A DNA stretch of 48,262 nucleotides from Candidatus Zambryskiibacteriota bacterium (GTDB taxonomy: Bacteria > Patescibacteriota > Minisyncoccia > Phycocordibacterales > Zambryskibacteraceae). Below, one piece after another: positions 35,610 through 43,726 of this stretch. Location: positions 1 through 48,262 of the forward strand of contig JACOVQ010000006.1 of the NCBI GenBank assembly GCA_016177225.1. The letters run 5' to 3'. The notes under the pieces were generated by a model. That model was not told the origin of the DNA and searched no databases. It saw only the letters and a list, made by a program, of their open reading frames with translations. Position numbers and translations under genes: made by a program. Positions within the stretch are counted from its first letter, which is position 1. The number at the start of each line of letters is the position of its first letter.

Positions 35610-36098
35610 ATGGCTGTATCTCGTGCGAAAAAAGAAGAAATTGTTGAGAAATTAAAAAGGGCGTTCAATGATGCCAGGTCTTTGGTATTTGTCAATTTCA
35701 AGGGACTAACGGTAGGCAATACTACTGAACTTCGCCGCACTCTTAAGGGAGAGAAAATCTCTTACACCGTTGCTAAAAAAACTCTTGTTGCGAGAGCACT
35801 TGAAGAAGAGAAATTCAAGGGCGAACAGCCTAATCTCGAAGGAGAATTAGCGATGGCTTGGGGAGAGGACTTGGTGGCTCCGGCGCGCGGTATATATAAC
35901 TTCATGAAAAAATTTCCGGAGAACTTAAAGATTCTCGGAGGAATTTTTGAAGGCAGATTTATGTCGGCTGGTGAAATGATGGAAATTGCCAAAATTCCCG
36001 GATTTGATGTGCTCCGAGGTAAATTCGTCAGTATTCTTAATTCGCCAATTCAGCGATTCGCCGTCGTACTAAATGAAATTGCAAAATTAAAACATTAA
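35610..36098 (+). CDS. rplJ: 50S ribosomal protein uL10
   Basis: L10 N-terminal motif (SLVFVNFKGLTVGNTTELRRTLKGEKISYTVAKKTLVARAL). Confidence 0.94.
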   Translation: MAVSRAKKEEIVEKLKRAFNDARSLVFVNFKGLTVGNTTELRRTLKGEKISYTVAKKTLVARALEEEKFKGEQPNLEGELAMAWGEDLVAPARGIYNFMKKFPENLKILGGIFEGRFMSAGEMMEIAKIPGFDVLRGKFVSILNSPIQRFAVVLNEIAKLKH

Positions 36099-36102
36099 AA
36101 TT

Positions 36103-36474
36103 ATGAGTGAAAAATTAGAAAAAATTATAAAAGAAGTGGAAGAAATGTCTGTCTTGGAATTAAATGACTTAGTGAAGGCATTTGAAGAGAAGTTTGGCGT
36201 ATCAGCTTCCGCCGTCGCTGCGCCCGCCTCCGCCCAAGGCTCTGGCGAGGTAACAGAAGAGAAGTCTACTGTATCTGTTGAACTTACTGACAGCGGCGCC
36301 AACAAAATTGCCATTATCAAAGTAGTGAAAGAAATTCTTGGTCTCGGACTCAAGGAAGCCAAAGATTTGGTAGACGCCGCGCCTTCTATGCTCAAGACGG
36401 ATATGAAGAAAGAAGAGGCGGAAGCTTTGAAGAAATCTATTGAAGGGGCTGGCGGAAAGGTGGCATTCAAGTAG
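36103..36474 (+). CDS. rplL: 50S ribosomal protein bL7/L12
   Basis: NKIAIIKVVKEILGLGLKEAKDLVDAAPSMLK. Confidence 0.97.
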   Translation: MSEKLEKIIKEVEEMSVLELNDLVKAFEEKFGVSASAVAAPASAQGSGEVTEEKSTVSVELTDSGANKIAIIKVVKEILGLGLKEAKDLVDAAPSMLKTDMKKEEAEALKKSIEGAGGKVAFK

Positions 36475-36494
36475 ATAATAAGTAGAATAAGCGC

Positions 36495-37055
36495 ATGTCC
36501 AAGTCCGTTTCCCATATCTTTGGAGGGGAGGCCAAGGTAAAGATCATGCGCCTTTTCATATTTAACCCAGAAGTGGTTTTCAGTCCTTCCGAAGTGGCTC
36601 ATCGAGCTCAAGAAAGAGCGAGGCGTGCTTGGGTGGAACTGCGCATCTTGCTTAAAGCCGGCCTGATTAAGCGCCGAGCAAGAGGTTTTATCCTTAATCC
36701 ATTTTATCTATACTTGCCGGCCATCGAGAACTTCTTGATAGATGCTGCGCCTATTACCGAGCAGGAGATAATCAGAAGGCTTTCTAAGGCCGGGATGATG
36801 AAGCTCATATTAATCTCCGGAGTATTTCTCCATAACCCGGATACCAGAGCAGATATCTTGATAGTGGGTGATCATATTAAAAACTCAAAGCTGATTTCCG
36901 TTATTATTTCCATAGAAGCTGAACTTGGCAAAGAATTGCGTTACGCCGTGTTTGAAACGGTCGACTTCCAGTATCGTTTAGGCATCTACGACAAACTTAT
37001 AAGAGACATTCTGGAGTCTGACCATAAAAAAATTCTCAATAAATTGAGTATTTAG
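36495..37055 (+). CDS. Winged-helix transcriptional regulator with degenerate nucleotidyltransferase-like C-terminal region
   Basis: N-terminal wHTH (FSPSEVAHRAQERARRAWVELRILLKAGLIKRR); ADILIVGD...ELGKELRYAVFETVDFQYRL. Confidence 0.65.
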   Translation: MSKSVSHIFGGEAKVKIMRLFIFNPEVVFSPSEVAHRAQERARRAWVELRILLKAGLIKRRARGFILNPFYLYLPAIENFLIDAAPITEQEIIRRLSKAGMMKLILISGVFLHNPDTRADILIVGDHIKNSKLISVIISIEAELGKELRYAVFETVDFQYRLGIYDKLIRDILESDHKKILNKLSI

Positions 37056-37157
37056 GTTGTCCACACCCTCAAAGATTCCTTGATTTTTCGATGTATAATG
37101 GTGTTATACGCTTTTATAGCGGTAAAATTAAAAGTTAAACGTTAGTAATAAGTACTT

Positions 37158-37847
37158 ATGTTATTAAATACATGGGGAGAAGTATTGACTGTTTCTTTCC
37201 AAAACTTATGGGTGGGAGTAGTCAATTTCGTTCCTAATCTTGTCATTGCCGTAATCATCCTTGTTGTAGGTTGGCTTATCGGCGCTCTGCTTGGTCGCGC
37301 CATTTGGCAAGTATTCAAGTCTCTGAGAGTTGACCATGCTCTTCGCAAGGCTGGTTTCGAGTCTCTTGTCCGCCGCGGAGGCATCAATCTTGATTCAGGA
37401 GCCTTTATCGGCGCTTTGGTCAAGTGGTTTGTAATCGTAGTGTTTCTGATGGCGGCACTCGATGTGCTCGGTCTTTCCCAGGTTAATTTCTTCCTACAGG
37501 AAGTTGTTCTAGGATACCTCCCTCGCGTTATCGTAGCGGCTTTGGTTCTCTTGGTAGCCGGAGTTGTTGGTGATGTAGTAGGCAGACTGGTAGTTACGGC
37601 GGCAAGAACAGCCGATATCTCTTCAGCGCACTTTGCCGGTGCAATCGCCAGGTGGGCTATCTGGATTTTCGGTATCTTGGGCGCACTGTCCCAGCTTGGA
37701 GTGCTTGCACCATTCAGCCAGACTCTCTTTACCGGCGTAGTTATCGCGGTATCCCTTGCCCTCGGCCTTTCCTTCGGCCTTGGCGGTCAGGAAGCGGCAG
37801 CACGATTTATCGACAGGTTGCGTGGAGAAATGAGCGGTCGCAACTAA
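37158..37847 (+). CDS. Mechanosensitive-channel-type TM-helix protein
   Basis: Multiple TM helices, GLSFGLGGQEAAARFIDRL motif. Confidence 0.8.
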   Translation: MLLNTWGEVLTVSFQNLWVGVVNFVPNLVIAVIILVVGWLIGALLGRAIWQVFKSLRVDHALRKAGFESLVRRGGINLDSGAFIGALVKWFVIVVFLMAALDVLGLSQVNFFLQEVVLGYLPRVIVAALVLLVAGVVGDVVGRLVVTAARTADISSAHFAGAIARWAIWIFGILGALSQLGVLAPFSQTLFTGVVIAVSLALGLSFGLGGQEAAARFIDRLRGEMSGRN

Positions 37848-37857
37848 AACTTTGGTA

Positions 37858-37882
37858 TGAAATCTGCCCCCAGCAGATTTCA
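37858..37882. terminator. Hairpin after mechanosensitive channel gene
   Basis: TGAAATCTGC-CCCCA-GCAGATTTCA. Confidence 0.45.
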
Positions 37883-37910
37883 TTTAGCTAGGTAATACCT
37901 CAGTGTTTTA

Positions 37911-37942
37911 AGTAACCCTCCACTTGCAAGTGGAGGGTTACT
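37911..37942. repeat. 32-bp perfect palindrome
   Basis: AGTAACCCTCCACTTG|CAAGTGGAGGGTTACT. Confidence 0.9.
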
Positions 37943-37960
37943 GTTATACTATATTGCGAC

Positions 37961-37978
37961 ATCCCGACAAGTCGGGAT
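37961..37978. repeat. Short hairpin upstream of rpsS
   Basis: ATCCCGAC-AA-GTCGGGAT followed by TTT. Confidence 0.7.
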
Positions 37979-37991
37979 TTTAACTGAAATA

Positions 37992-38333
37992 ATGACCAGA
38001 AGTGCATCCAAAGGTCCATATGTCGACCCTCGAATATTAAAAAAAATTGAGGGCAAGAAACCCGGCAGTACTGGCGTTATTAAGACCTGGTCTAGAGCCT
38101 GCCAGATTGCGCCCGAAATGGTTGGTTTTACCTTTGGCGTTCATAACGGCAAGGAGCACAAGGAAGTATTTATCACCGAGGATATGGTTGGACACCGCCT
38201 TGGTGAATTTTCTTTGACGCGTAAATTCGTGCGTCATGGAGGCAAGATGCAGAAGGAAATGGAACAGAAACAGAAAGAAGCAGAAATTTCCGCCGCTAAA
38301 GCAGTCAAGGGGGCGACGGAAGTTAAAAAGTAG
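37992..38333 (+). CDS. rpsS: 30S ribosomal protein uS19
   Basis: [49 protein letters not shown]. Confidence 0.96.
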   Translation: MTRSASKGPYVDPRILKKIEGKKPGSTGVIKTWSRACQIAPEMVGFTFGVHNGKEHKEVFITEDMVGHRLGEFSLTRKFVRHGGKMQKEMEQKQKEAEISAAKAVKGATEVKK

Positions 38334-38338
38334 ATAAT

Positions 38339-38674
38339 ATGAATGAGGCAAAAGCAAAACTTAATACTTATAGACAATCTCCGCGCAAAGTACGCTTAAT
38401 TGCCAATTCCGTCAGAGGGAAGAAAGTGGAAGACGCTCTAAATACTCTCGAATTTATTCCTAAGCGTTCGGCACAACCTCTTTTGAAATTGATGGCTTCC
38501 GCTTTGGCCAACGCGAAAGCCCTTTCCATGCCGGTAGGGAATTTGGTCGTGAAAGAAATCAAGGTCGACTCCGGAGCTATCCTTTATCGGCGCCGCCCGC
38601 GCTCTCACGGCATGACAAACCCTATCCGTAAAAGGACTTCTCATATAAGTATTGTTCTAGCTCCCAAAAAATAA
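38339..38674 (+). CDS. rplV: 50S ribosomal protein uL22
   Basis: YRQSPRKVRLIANSVRGKKVEDAL; RRRPRSHGMTNPIRKRTSHI. Confidence 0.96.
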   Translation: MNEAKAKLNTYRQSPRKVRLIANSVRGKKVEDALNTLEFIPKRSAQPLLKLMASALANAKALSMPVGNLVVKEIKVDSGAILYRRRPRSHGMTNPIRKRTSHISIVLAPKK

Positions 38675-38675
38675 C

Positions 38676-39335
38676 ATGACACACGTAGTTCACCCGTATT
38701 CACATCGACTCGGCATCTTGAGAGATTGGAAATCCAGATGGTTTTCTCCTAAGGGAACTTATAAGTACGCTTTGCGCGGTGATATTTTAATCAGGAATTA
38801 TTTGGAGAAGAAACTGAAGGGATTCTTCGTCGCCGATATTGAAATTGAGCGAAGCCAGAAGACTTTGCGCGTGATACTTAGCTCTTCAAGGCCGGGACAG
38901 ATTCTAGGTAGGCAAGGTGATGGAGCCGAAATTTTAAGAAGAGAAATAAAAGAACTTCTTTTGAAAAATAAATTGCTTGGAGAAAAGGTTGATTTGAGAC
39001 TCGATATTAAAGAAATAAAAAACGCGGAAGCAAACGCGGCCATCGTATCTCAGATGATAGTGGAAGGTTTTGAGAAAAGATTGCCTGTTCGCAGAGTGGT
39101 CAAACAAATGCTTGAAAAAGTCATGGCTAATCGGGACGTTTTAGGAATTAGAATATCTTATTCAGGAATGATAGGCGGCGGTATGGCTCGTACAGAAGTT
39201 TATAAAAAAGGTCGTGTTCCTCTTCAGACTCTGCGTGCGGATGTGGATTATGCGGCAAACAGAGCAAGGTTGCCGCTCGGAGCAGTGGGAGTGAAAGTAT
39301 GGATATACAAAGGCGACATATTTGATAAAAAATAA
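38676..39335 (+). CDS. rpsC: 30S ribosomal protein uS3
   Basis: THVVHPYSHRLGILRDWKSRWF; KH domain; SGMIGGGMARTEVYKKGRVPLQTLRADVDYA. Confidence 0.95.
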   Translation: MTHVVHPYSHRLGILRDWKSRWFSPKGTYKYALRGDILIRNYLEKKLKGFFVADIEIERSQKTLRVILSSSRPGQILGRQGDGAEILRREIKELLLKNKLLGEKVDLRLDIKEIKNAEANAAIVSQMIVEGFEKRLPVRRVVKQMLEKVMANRDVLGIRISYSGMIGGGMARTEVYKKGRVPLQTLRADVDYAANRARLPLGAVGVKVWIYKGDIFDKK

Positions 39336-39353
39336 TCGATTAATAACATTATC

Positions 39354-39773
39354 ATGTTATATCCAAAAAAAGTTAAGCATAGAAAGTGGCAAACAACGAG
39401 GAGAAATCTGAAACGTGTCGGCGTCGCCACTAGAGGAGTAACGGTAGCTTTCGGTTCTTTCGGTCTCAAAGCGCTCGGTCAAGCTCGCATTCGCTCCAAC
39501 CAGCTTGAGGCGGCGAGAAAAGTACTCTCTCGCTCGATAGGCAAAACCGGCAGGCTTTGGATTCGTGTTTTCCCCGATATGCCTTATACTGCAAAGCCGG
39601 CTGAAGTCAAGCTTGGCAAGGGCAAAGGAGAGCTTCAGGGTTATGTGGCGCCGGTTTTGGCGGGGCGGGTAATATTTGAAGTTGATGGTACTACAGAGCC
39701 TATCGCCCGCGAAGCTCTCAGGAAGGCCGGTACTAAGTTGCCCGTAAAAACTAAAGTGGTCGCTCGACAATAA
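39354..39773 (+). CDS. rplP: 50S ribosomal protein uL16
   Basis: MLYPKKVKHRKWQT; WIRVFPDMPYTAKPAEVKLGKGKGELQGYVAPV. Confidence 0.96.
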   Translation: MLYPKKVKHRKWQTTRRNLKRVGVATRGVTVAFGSFGLKALGQARIRSNQLEAARKVLSRSIGKTGRLWIRVFPDMPYTAKPAEVKLGKGKGELQGYVAPVLAGRVIFEVDGTTEPIAREALRKAGTKLPVKTKVVARQ

Positions 39774-39779
39774 TATGAG

Positions 39780-39857
39780 TCCTGTTAGAAGTCCACTAGA
39801 TATGAAAAACGTGATTTTAATAACTAGGTGTGTTATAAACATTAACTTCTAACAGGA
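39780..39857 (+). promoter_or_regulatory. Element B: stem abutting rpsQ start codon
   Basis: TCCTGTTAGAAGT/ACTTCTAACAGGA with ATG directly following AACAGG. Confidence 0.55.
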
Positions 39858-40081
39858 TGAGTAAAAAAATTCTTGCAGGCACCGTTGTTTCGAATAAAAT
39901 GAAAGACACTATTGTTGTGGCTGTTTCTCACTATGAAAAACATCCAAAATATGAGAAGTACGTCACTCGCCGCAAGAAATACAAAGTTCATGATGCCGGC
40001 AATACGGCAAAAGTCGGTAATAAGGTTCAGATTGAATCAACCCGTCCCATATCTAAGGACAAACATTTTAAATTAATATGA
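39857..40081 (+). CDS. rpsQ: 30S ribosomal protein uS17
   Basis: GTVVSNKMKDTIVVAVSHYEKHPKYEKYVTRRKKYKVHD. Confidence 0.95.
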   Translation: MSKKILAGTVVSNKMKDTIVVAVSHYEKHPKYEKYVTRRKKYKVHDAGNTAKVGNKVQIESTRPISKDKHFKLI

Positions 40082-40449
40082 TTCAACCGCGTTCCATAAT
40101 TCAAATAGCAGACAATTCAGGTGCCAAGCTTGGCAGAGTGTTTAAAGTGCTTGGAAGTTCCAAAAAGAGGTACGCTTCGATTGGAGAGATTGTAGTGTTG
40201 TCGGTGCAAAAGGCCGAACCAAGAAAACAGGTTAAGAAAAAGGACATCCTTTATGGTTTGGTAGTTCGGCAAAAGGCGCCGTATCGCCGCAAAGATGGCA
40301 CATACGTGCGCTTCGATGAAAATGCCGTGGTTATTTTAGACACGACCAAAAAAGAGCCTCTAGCCGGACGCATCTTCGGCCCTGTGCCGCGAGAAATTGG
40401 CGAAAAAGGCTTCCAAACTATCATTTCGCGCGCGCCCGAGGTAGTTTAA
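40078..40449 (+). CDS. rplN: 50S ribosomal protein uL14
   Basis: MIQPRSIIQIADNSGAKLGRVFKVLG; GTRIFGPVPRE-like tail. Confidence 0.96.
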   Translation: MIQPRSIIQIADNSGAKLGRVFKVLGSSKKRYASIGEIVVLSVQKAEPRKQVKKKDILYGLVVRQKAPYRRKDGTYVRFDENAVVILDTTKKEPLAGRIFGPVPREIGEKGFQTIISRAPEVV

Positions 40450-40458
40450 TTTACAAAT

Positions 40459-40683
40459 ATGAAAGTTAAAAAAGGAGACGATGTAATAGTTTTGGCAGGT
40501 CAGGATAAAGGCAAGACCGGCAAGATTTTGCGCGCCTTTCCCAAGCTCGATAGGGTGCTAGTCGAAGGAGTCAATGTCAAAAAAGTTCATCAGCGCGCCA
40601 AGAAATCCGGCGGCAAAGGCTCTATAGTGGAAAAGAGTTTTCCTATCCACGTTTCTAATGTAAAAATCCATGGAAAGTCTTAA
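40459..40683 (+). CDS. rplX: 50S ribosomal protein uL24
   Basis: [24 protein letters not shown] motif. Confidence 0.94.
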   Translation: MKVKKGDDVIVLAGQDKGKTGKILRAFPKLDRVLVEGVNVKKVHQRAKKSGGKGSIVEKSFPIHVSNVKIHGKS

Positions 40684-41182
40684 AGAAAAATCAAAAAAAC
40701 TCGAAGGCTACAAAAATCCCATGCAAGCGCCGCGAATTATAAAAGTCGTTATTTCAAGTGGCGTCGGCTCGTTTAAAGACAAAAATAAATTTAAAATTGT
40801 GGAAGACAGGCTCGCCCGCATTACCGGCCAGAAGGCTTCTCCGCGAGGAGCAAAAGTTTCCATCGCTAACTTTAAATCTCGCGAGGGTGATGTTGTTGGT
40901 TACCAAGTAACCTTGAGAGGCAAGCGCATGAACGACTTTTTGGAGAAATTAATTCATATCGCGCTTCCGCGTACTAAAGACTTCCGCGGCATTTCTCCCA
41001 ATGCAGCCGATGAGATGGGGAACTACACTTTGGGCATCAAAGAACACACTATTTTCCCCGAAACCGCCGATGAGGAATTGAAAGACGTCTTCGGCCTTGC
41101 CATCACTATTGTCACCACCGCCAAATCTAAAGACGAAGTCCTGAAGCTCCTAACTCACCTCGGCTTTCCGCTTAAGAAGTAA
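40670..41182 (+). CDS. rplE: 50S ribosomal protein uL5
   Basis: L5 motifs [43 protein letters not shown]. Confidence 0.95.
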   Translation: MESLKEKSKKLEGYKNPMQAPRIIKVVISSGVGSFKDKNKFKIVEDRLARITGQKASPRGAKVSIANFKSREGDVVGYQVTLRGKRMNDFLEKLIHIALPRTKDFRGISPNAADEMGNYTLGIKEHTIFPETADEELKDVFGLAITIVTTAKSKDEVLKLLTHLGFPLKK

Positions 41183-41184
41183 GT

Positions 41185-41385
41185 ATGGAACAGGAAACTT
41201 TTTGGACATTAGTTCGAGATGTTGCTCACTGGGAATTCGAAATATTTCTCATCATAATTTTCGATGTTATTATCGGCATACTGATTTGGCCTAGAATAAG
41301 AAAACTATTCAAGCATCATGAGGAAGATGACCACAAACTCGCCGAACTGGAAGAAAGGGTTAATAAGCTAGAAAGAGGAAAATAA
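41185..41385 (+). CDS. 66-aa membrane/coiled-coil protein within spc operon
   Basis: TM EIFLIIIFDVIIGILIWP + basic/coiled-coil tail; tightly packed between rplE and rpsN. Confidence 0.7.
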   Translation: MEQETFWTLVRDVAHWEFEIFLIIIFDVIIGILIWPRIRKLFKHHEEDDHKLAELEERVNKLERGK

Positions 41386-41444
41386 GGCTTGAATAGGCTT
41401 ATTCTTTATGTTAAGCTCATTTCACGGCTTAAAGCCGTTTTTAA

Positions 41445-41630
41445 ATGGCGAAAACTTCTGTTATAGCTAGGTCAAAAAAGAAGCCTAAATTTTTGGTTAG
41501 GGCGGTTAATCGCTGTTTTAGATGCGGCAGGAAGCGAGGATACATGAGAGACTTCGACCTCTGCAGGATTTGCTTTAGAGAATTAGCGAATGAAGGAAAA
41601 ATCCCGGGCATAAAAAAATCTTCTTGGTAG
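41445..41630 (+). CDS. rpsN: 30S ribosomal protein uS14, zinc-binding type
   Basis: [40 protein letters not shown]. Confidence 0.96.
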   Translation: MAKTSVIARSKKKPKFLVRAVNRCFRCGRKRGYMRDFDLCRICFRELANEGKIPGIKKSSW

Positions 41631-41631
41631 G

Positions 41632-42018
41632 ATGGATACTATCTCAAACATGATTATTGCGATGAAAAATGCGGGCAATGCCGGCCACGAATCTCTGACC
41701 GTACCTTATTCTAAGCTAAAAGAGTCTATAGCCAATGTTTTGAAAAAAGAAGACTTTATTAAAAATTTTAAGGAAAAGAGCGAGAAAGGCAGAAAAGTTT
41801 TAAATATCGAACTGTTCTTGGAAAATCGCATTCCGAAAATCAAAGGAGTAAAAAGAATTTCAAAACCTTCCAAAAGAATTTATCGAAAAGCTTCCAAGAT
41901 TCGTCCGGTAAAATCCGGCTATGGTGCTCTCATTATCTCTACTCCAGCGGGGGTAATGAGCGGACGAGATGCAAGAAAAGCCAAACTCGGCGGCGAAGCA
42001 TTGTTTTCAATCTGGTAA
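41632..42018 (+). CDS. rpsH: 30S ribosomal protein uS8
   Basis: DTISNMIIAMKNAGNAGHE; GYGALIISTPAGVMSGRDARKAKLGGEALFSIW. Confidence 0.96.
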   Translation: MDTISNMIIAMKNAGNAGHESLTVPYSKLKESIANVLKKEDFIKNFKEKSEKGRKVLNIELFLENRIPKIKGVKRISKPSKRIYRKASKIRPVKSGYGALIISTPAGVMSGRDARKAKLGGEALFSIW

Positions 42019-42023
42019 TTTAT

Positions 42024-42557
42024 ATGTCTAGAATTGGTAAAAAATTAATCACGCTTCCTGAAAAGACTGAACTTACCGTTGCGGATAATTTAGTTTCCGT
42101 TAAGGGTCCGTTGGGAGAGTTAAAAAGACAAATCCACTCTCTTATCGAGGTTAAGATTAACGGCAATGAGGTAACTCTTGTCCCAAAAAAAGACACTCCA
42201 GAATCAAGCGCTTTATGGGGCACTTCCGCCGCCCATATTACCAATATGATAAAGGGCGTGAACACCGCTTTTGAAAAGAAATTAATTCTTGAAGGTATCG
42301 GATACAAATCGGAAGTTTCCGGCACAAGTATCAAATTTGCTCTGGGCTTCTCCCACCCGGTGGTAATAGAGATTCCGGCTGGTCTGAAAGTAATCGCGGA
42401 AAAAAATGTTATAACTATCTCCGGTCCTGATAAAGAATTGGTAGGACTTTTCTCGGCTAAGCTTCGCGCCCTTAAAAAGCCCGAACCGTATAAAGGCAAA
42501 GGCATGCGCTATAGCGACGAAGTTATCAGGCGTAAGCAGGGCAAAAAGTCAGTGTAA
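42024..42557 (+). CDS. rplF: 50S ribosomal protein uL6
   Basis: [49 protein letters not shown]. Confidence 0.96.
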   Translation: MSRIGKKLITLPEKTELTVADNLVSVKGPLGELKRQIHSLIEVKINGNEVTLVPKKDTPESSALWGTSAAHITNMIKGVNTAFEKKLILEGIGYKSEVSGTSIKFALGFSHPVVIEIPAGLKVIAEKNVITISGPDKELVGLFSAKLRALKKPEPYKGKGMRYSDEVIRRKQGKKSV

Positions 42558-42560
42558 ACG

Positions 42561-42588
42561 GAATCACGAATCAAGAATCATGAATCAA
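42561..42588 (+). repeat. Heptanucleotide tandem repeat overlapping rplR start
   Basis: GAATCAC GAATCAA GAATCAT GAATCAA. Confidence 0.8.
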
Positions 42589-42903
42589 GTAAACTCAAAA
42601 ATTCAACAGAGGAACAGAAGACGAAAGAGAATCCGCGCCAAAATTTCCGGCACTTCAGAGCGCCCGCGCCTTTCTGTGTTTAAATCCAATACCGCCATTT
42701 ATGCTCAACTTATCGATGACGCATCCGAAAAGACTCTCGTTTCAAGCAAAGGTACTAACGCCTCAAAGGTTGGAGAAAGTCTGGCTAAATCCGCTTTAGC
42801 TAAGAAAATAACCTCAGTAGTATTCGACCGAGGCGGATACATTTATACCGGCAAAGTGGCGAGTCTTGCCGAATCAGCTCGCAAGTTCGGCTTAAAATTC
42901 TAA
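42580..42903 (+). CDS. rplR: 50S ribosomal protein uL18
   Basis: [46 protein letters not shown]. Confidence 0.95.
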   Translation: MNQVNSKIQQRNRRRKRIRAKISGTSERPRLSVFKSNTAIYAQLIDDASEKTLVSSKGTNASKVGESLAKSALAKKITSVVFDRGGYIYTGKVASLAESARKFGLKF

Positions 42904-42907
42904 GTTT

Positions 42908-43453
42908 ATGAATGAAACTCAGGTAAAAACAACTAAGACTGATAAGAGCAAAGGACGCGGCCGCCGTCCTTCGAGAAGGGAGTCTCGAGTCAAGCCAGAA
43001 TTTGACCAGAAAATTGTGAGCTTAAGAAGAGTCACTCGCGTTATGGCCGGAGGCAGGCGCTTTAACTTCGCGGTATGCCTCGTGGCGGGCAATAAGAAGG
43101 GCATGGTCGGAGTAGGCCAAGGCAAAGCCGCAGATACCTCGCTTGCCATAGAAAAAGCTTTCCGAGATGCCAAGAAGAATATGATTACAGTAAATGTTAC
43201 CAGGGATATGTCTATTCCTCATGATGTACAGGCGAAGTATGCCGCTTCGATTGTAAAAATTATGCCGGCTCCCGGCAAAGGTATTCTGGCCGGCAGTTCC
43301 GTTCGCACGGTCTTTGAACTGGCTGGGTTAAAAGGCGTGGGAGCGAAGCTTTTTTCTCGAAGCAAGAATCAAATCAATAATGCTTACGCCGCCATCAAAG
43401 CTCTAAGAGTGTTGGAATCTACTAAGATTCGTGACATTCGATCTAATTCGTAA
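42908..43453 (+). CDS. rpsE: 30S ribosomal protein uS5
   Basis: RRVTRVMAGGRRFNFAVCLVAGNKKGMVGVGQGKA. Confidence 0.96.
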   Translation: MNETQVKTTKTDKSKGRGRRPSRRESRVKPEFDQKIVSLRRVTRVMAGGRRFNFAVCLVAGNKKGMVGVGQGKAADTSLAIEKAFRDAKKNMITVNVTRDMSIPHDVQAKYAASIVKIMPAPGKGILAGSSVRTVFELAGLKGVGAKLFSRSKNQINNAYAAIKALRVLESTKIRDIRSNS

Positions 43454-43462
43454 AATTCGCAT

Positions 43463-43726
43463 ATGCAGTTCCATAATTTAGTCAGGAAGATAAAAAATAA
43501 AAAACCGAAACAAGTTGGACGTGGCGGCACTCGCGGCAAAACTTCCGGTCGCGGCACCAAAGGGCAGAATGCCCGTGCCGGCAGAAAGAAACGGCCGGAA
43601 ATGCGCGATATAATTAAGCGAGTGCCAAAGTTGCGCGGTCGCGGCACCTCCTCTCTGAAATCTCTCCAAAAGAAACTTTCCGGTCAGGCTCTTAAAAAAC
43701 ATTTGGCGAAGAAAAAGAATGCCTAA
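43463..43726 (+). CDS. rplO: 50S ribosomal protein uL15 (truncated form, 87 aa)
   Basis: KKPKQVGRGGTRGKTSGRGTKGQNARAGRKKRPE N-terminal L15 motif. Confidence 0.88.
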   Translation: MQFHNLVRKIKNKKPKQVGRGGTRGKTSGRGTKGQNARAGRKKRPEMRDIIKRVPKLRGRGTSSLKSLQKKLSGQALKKHLAKKKNA

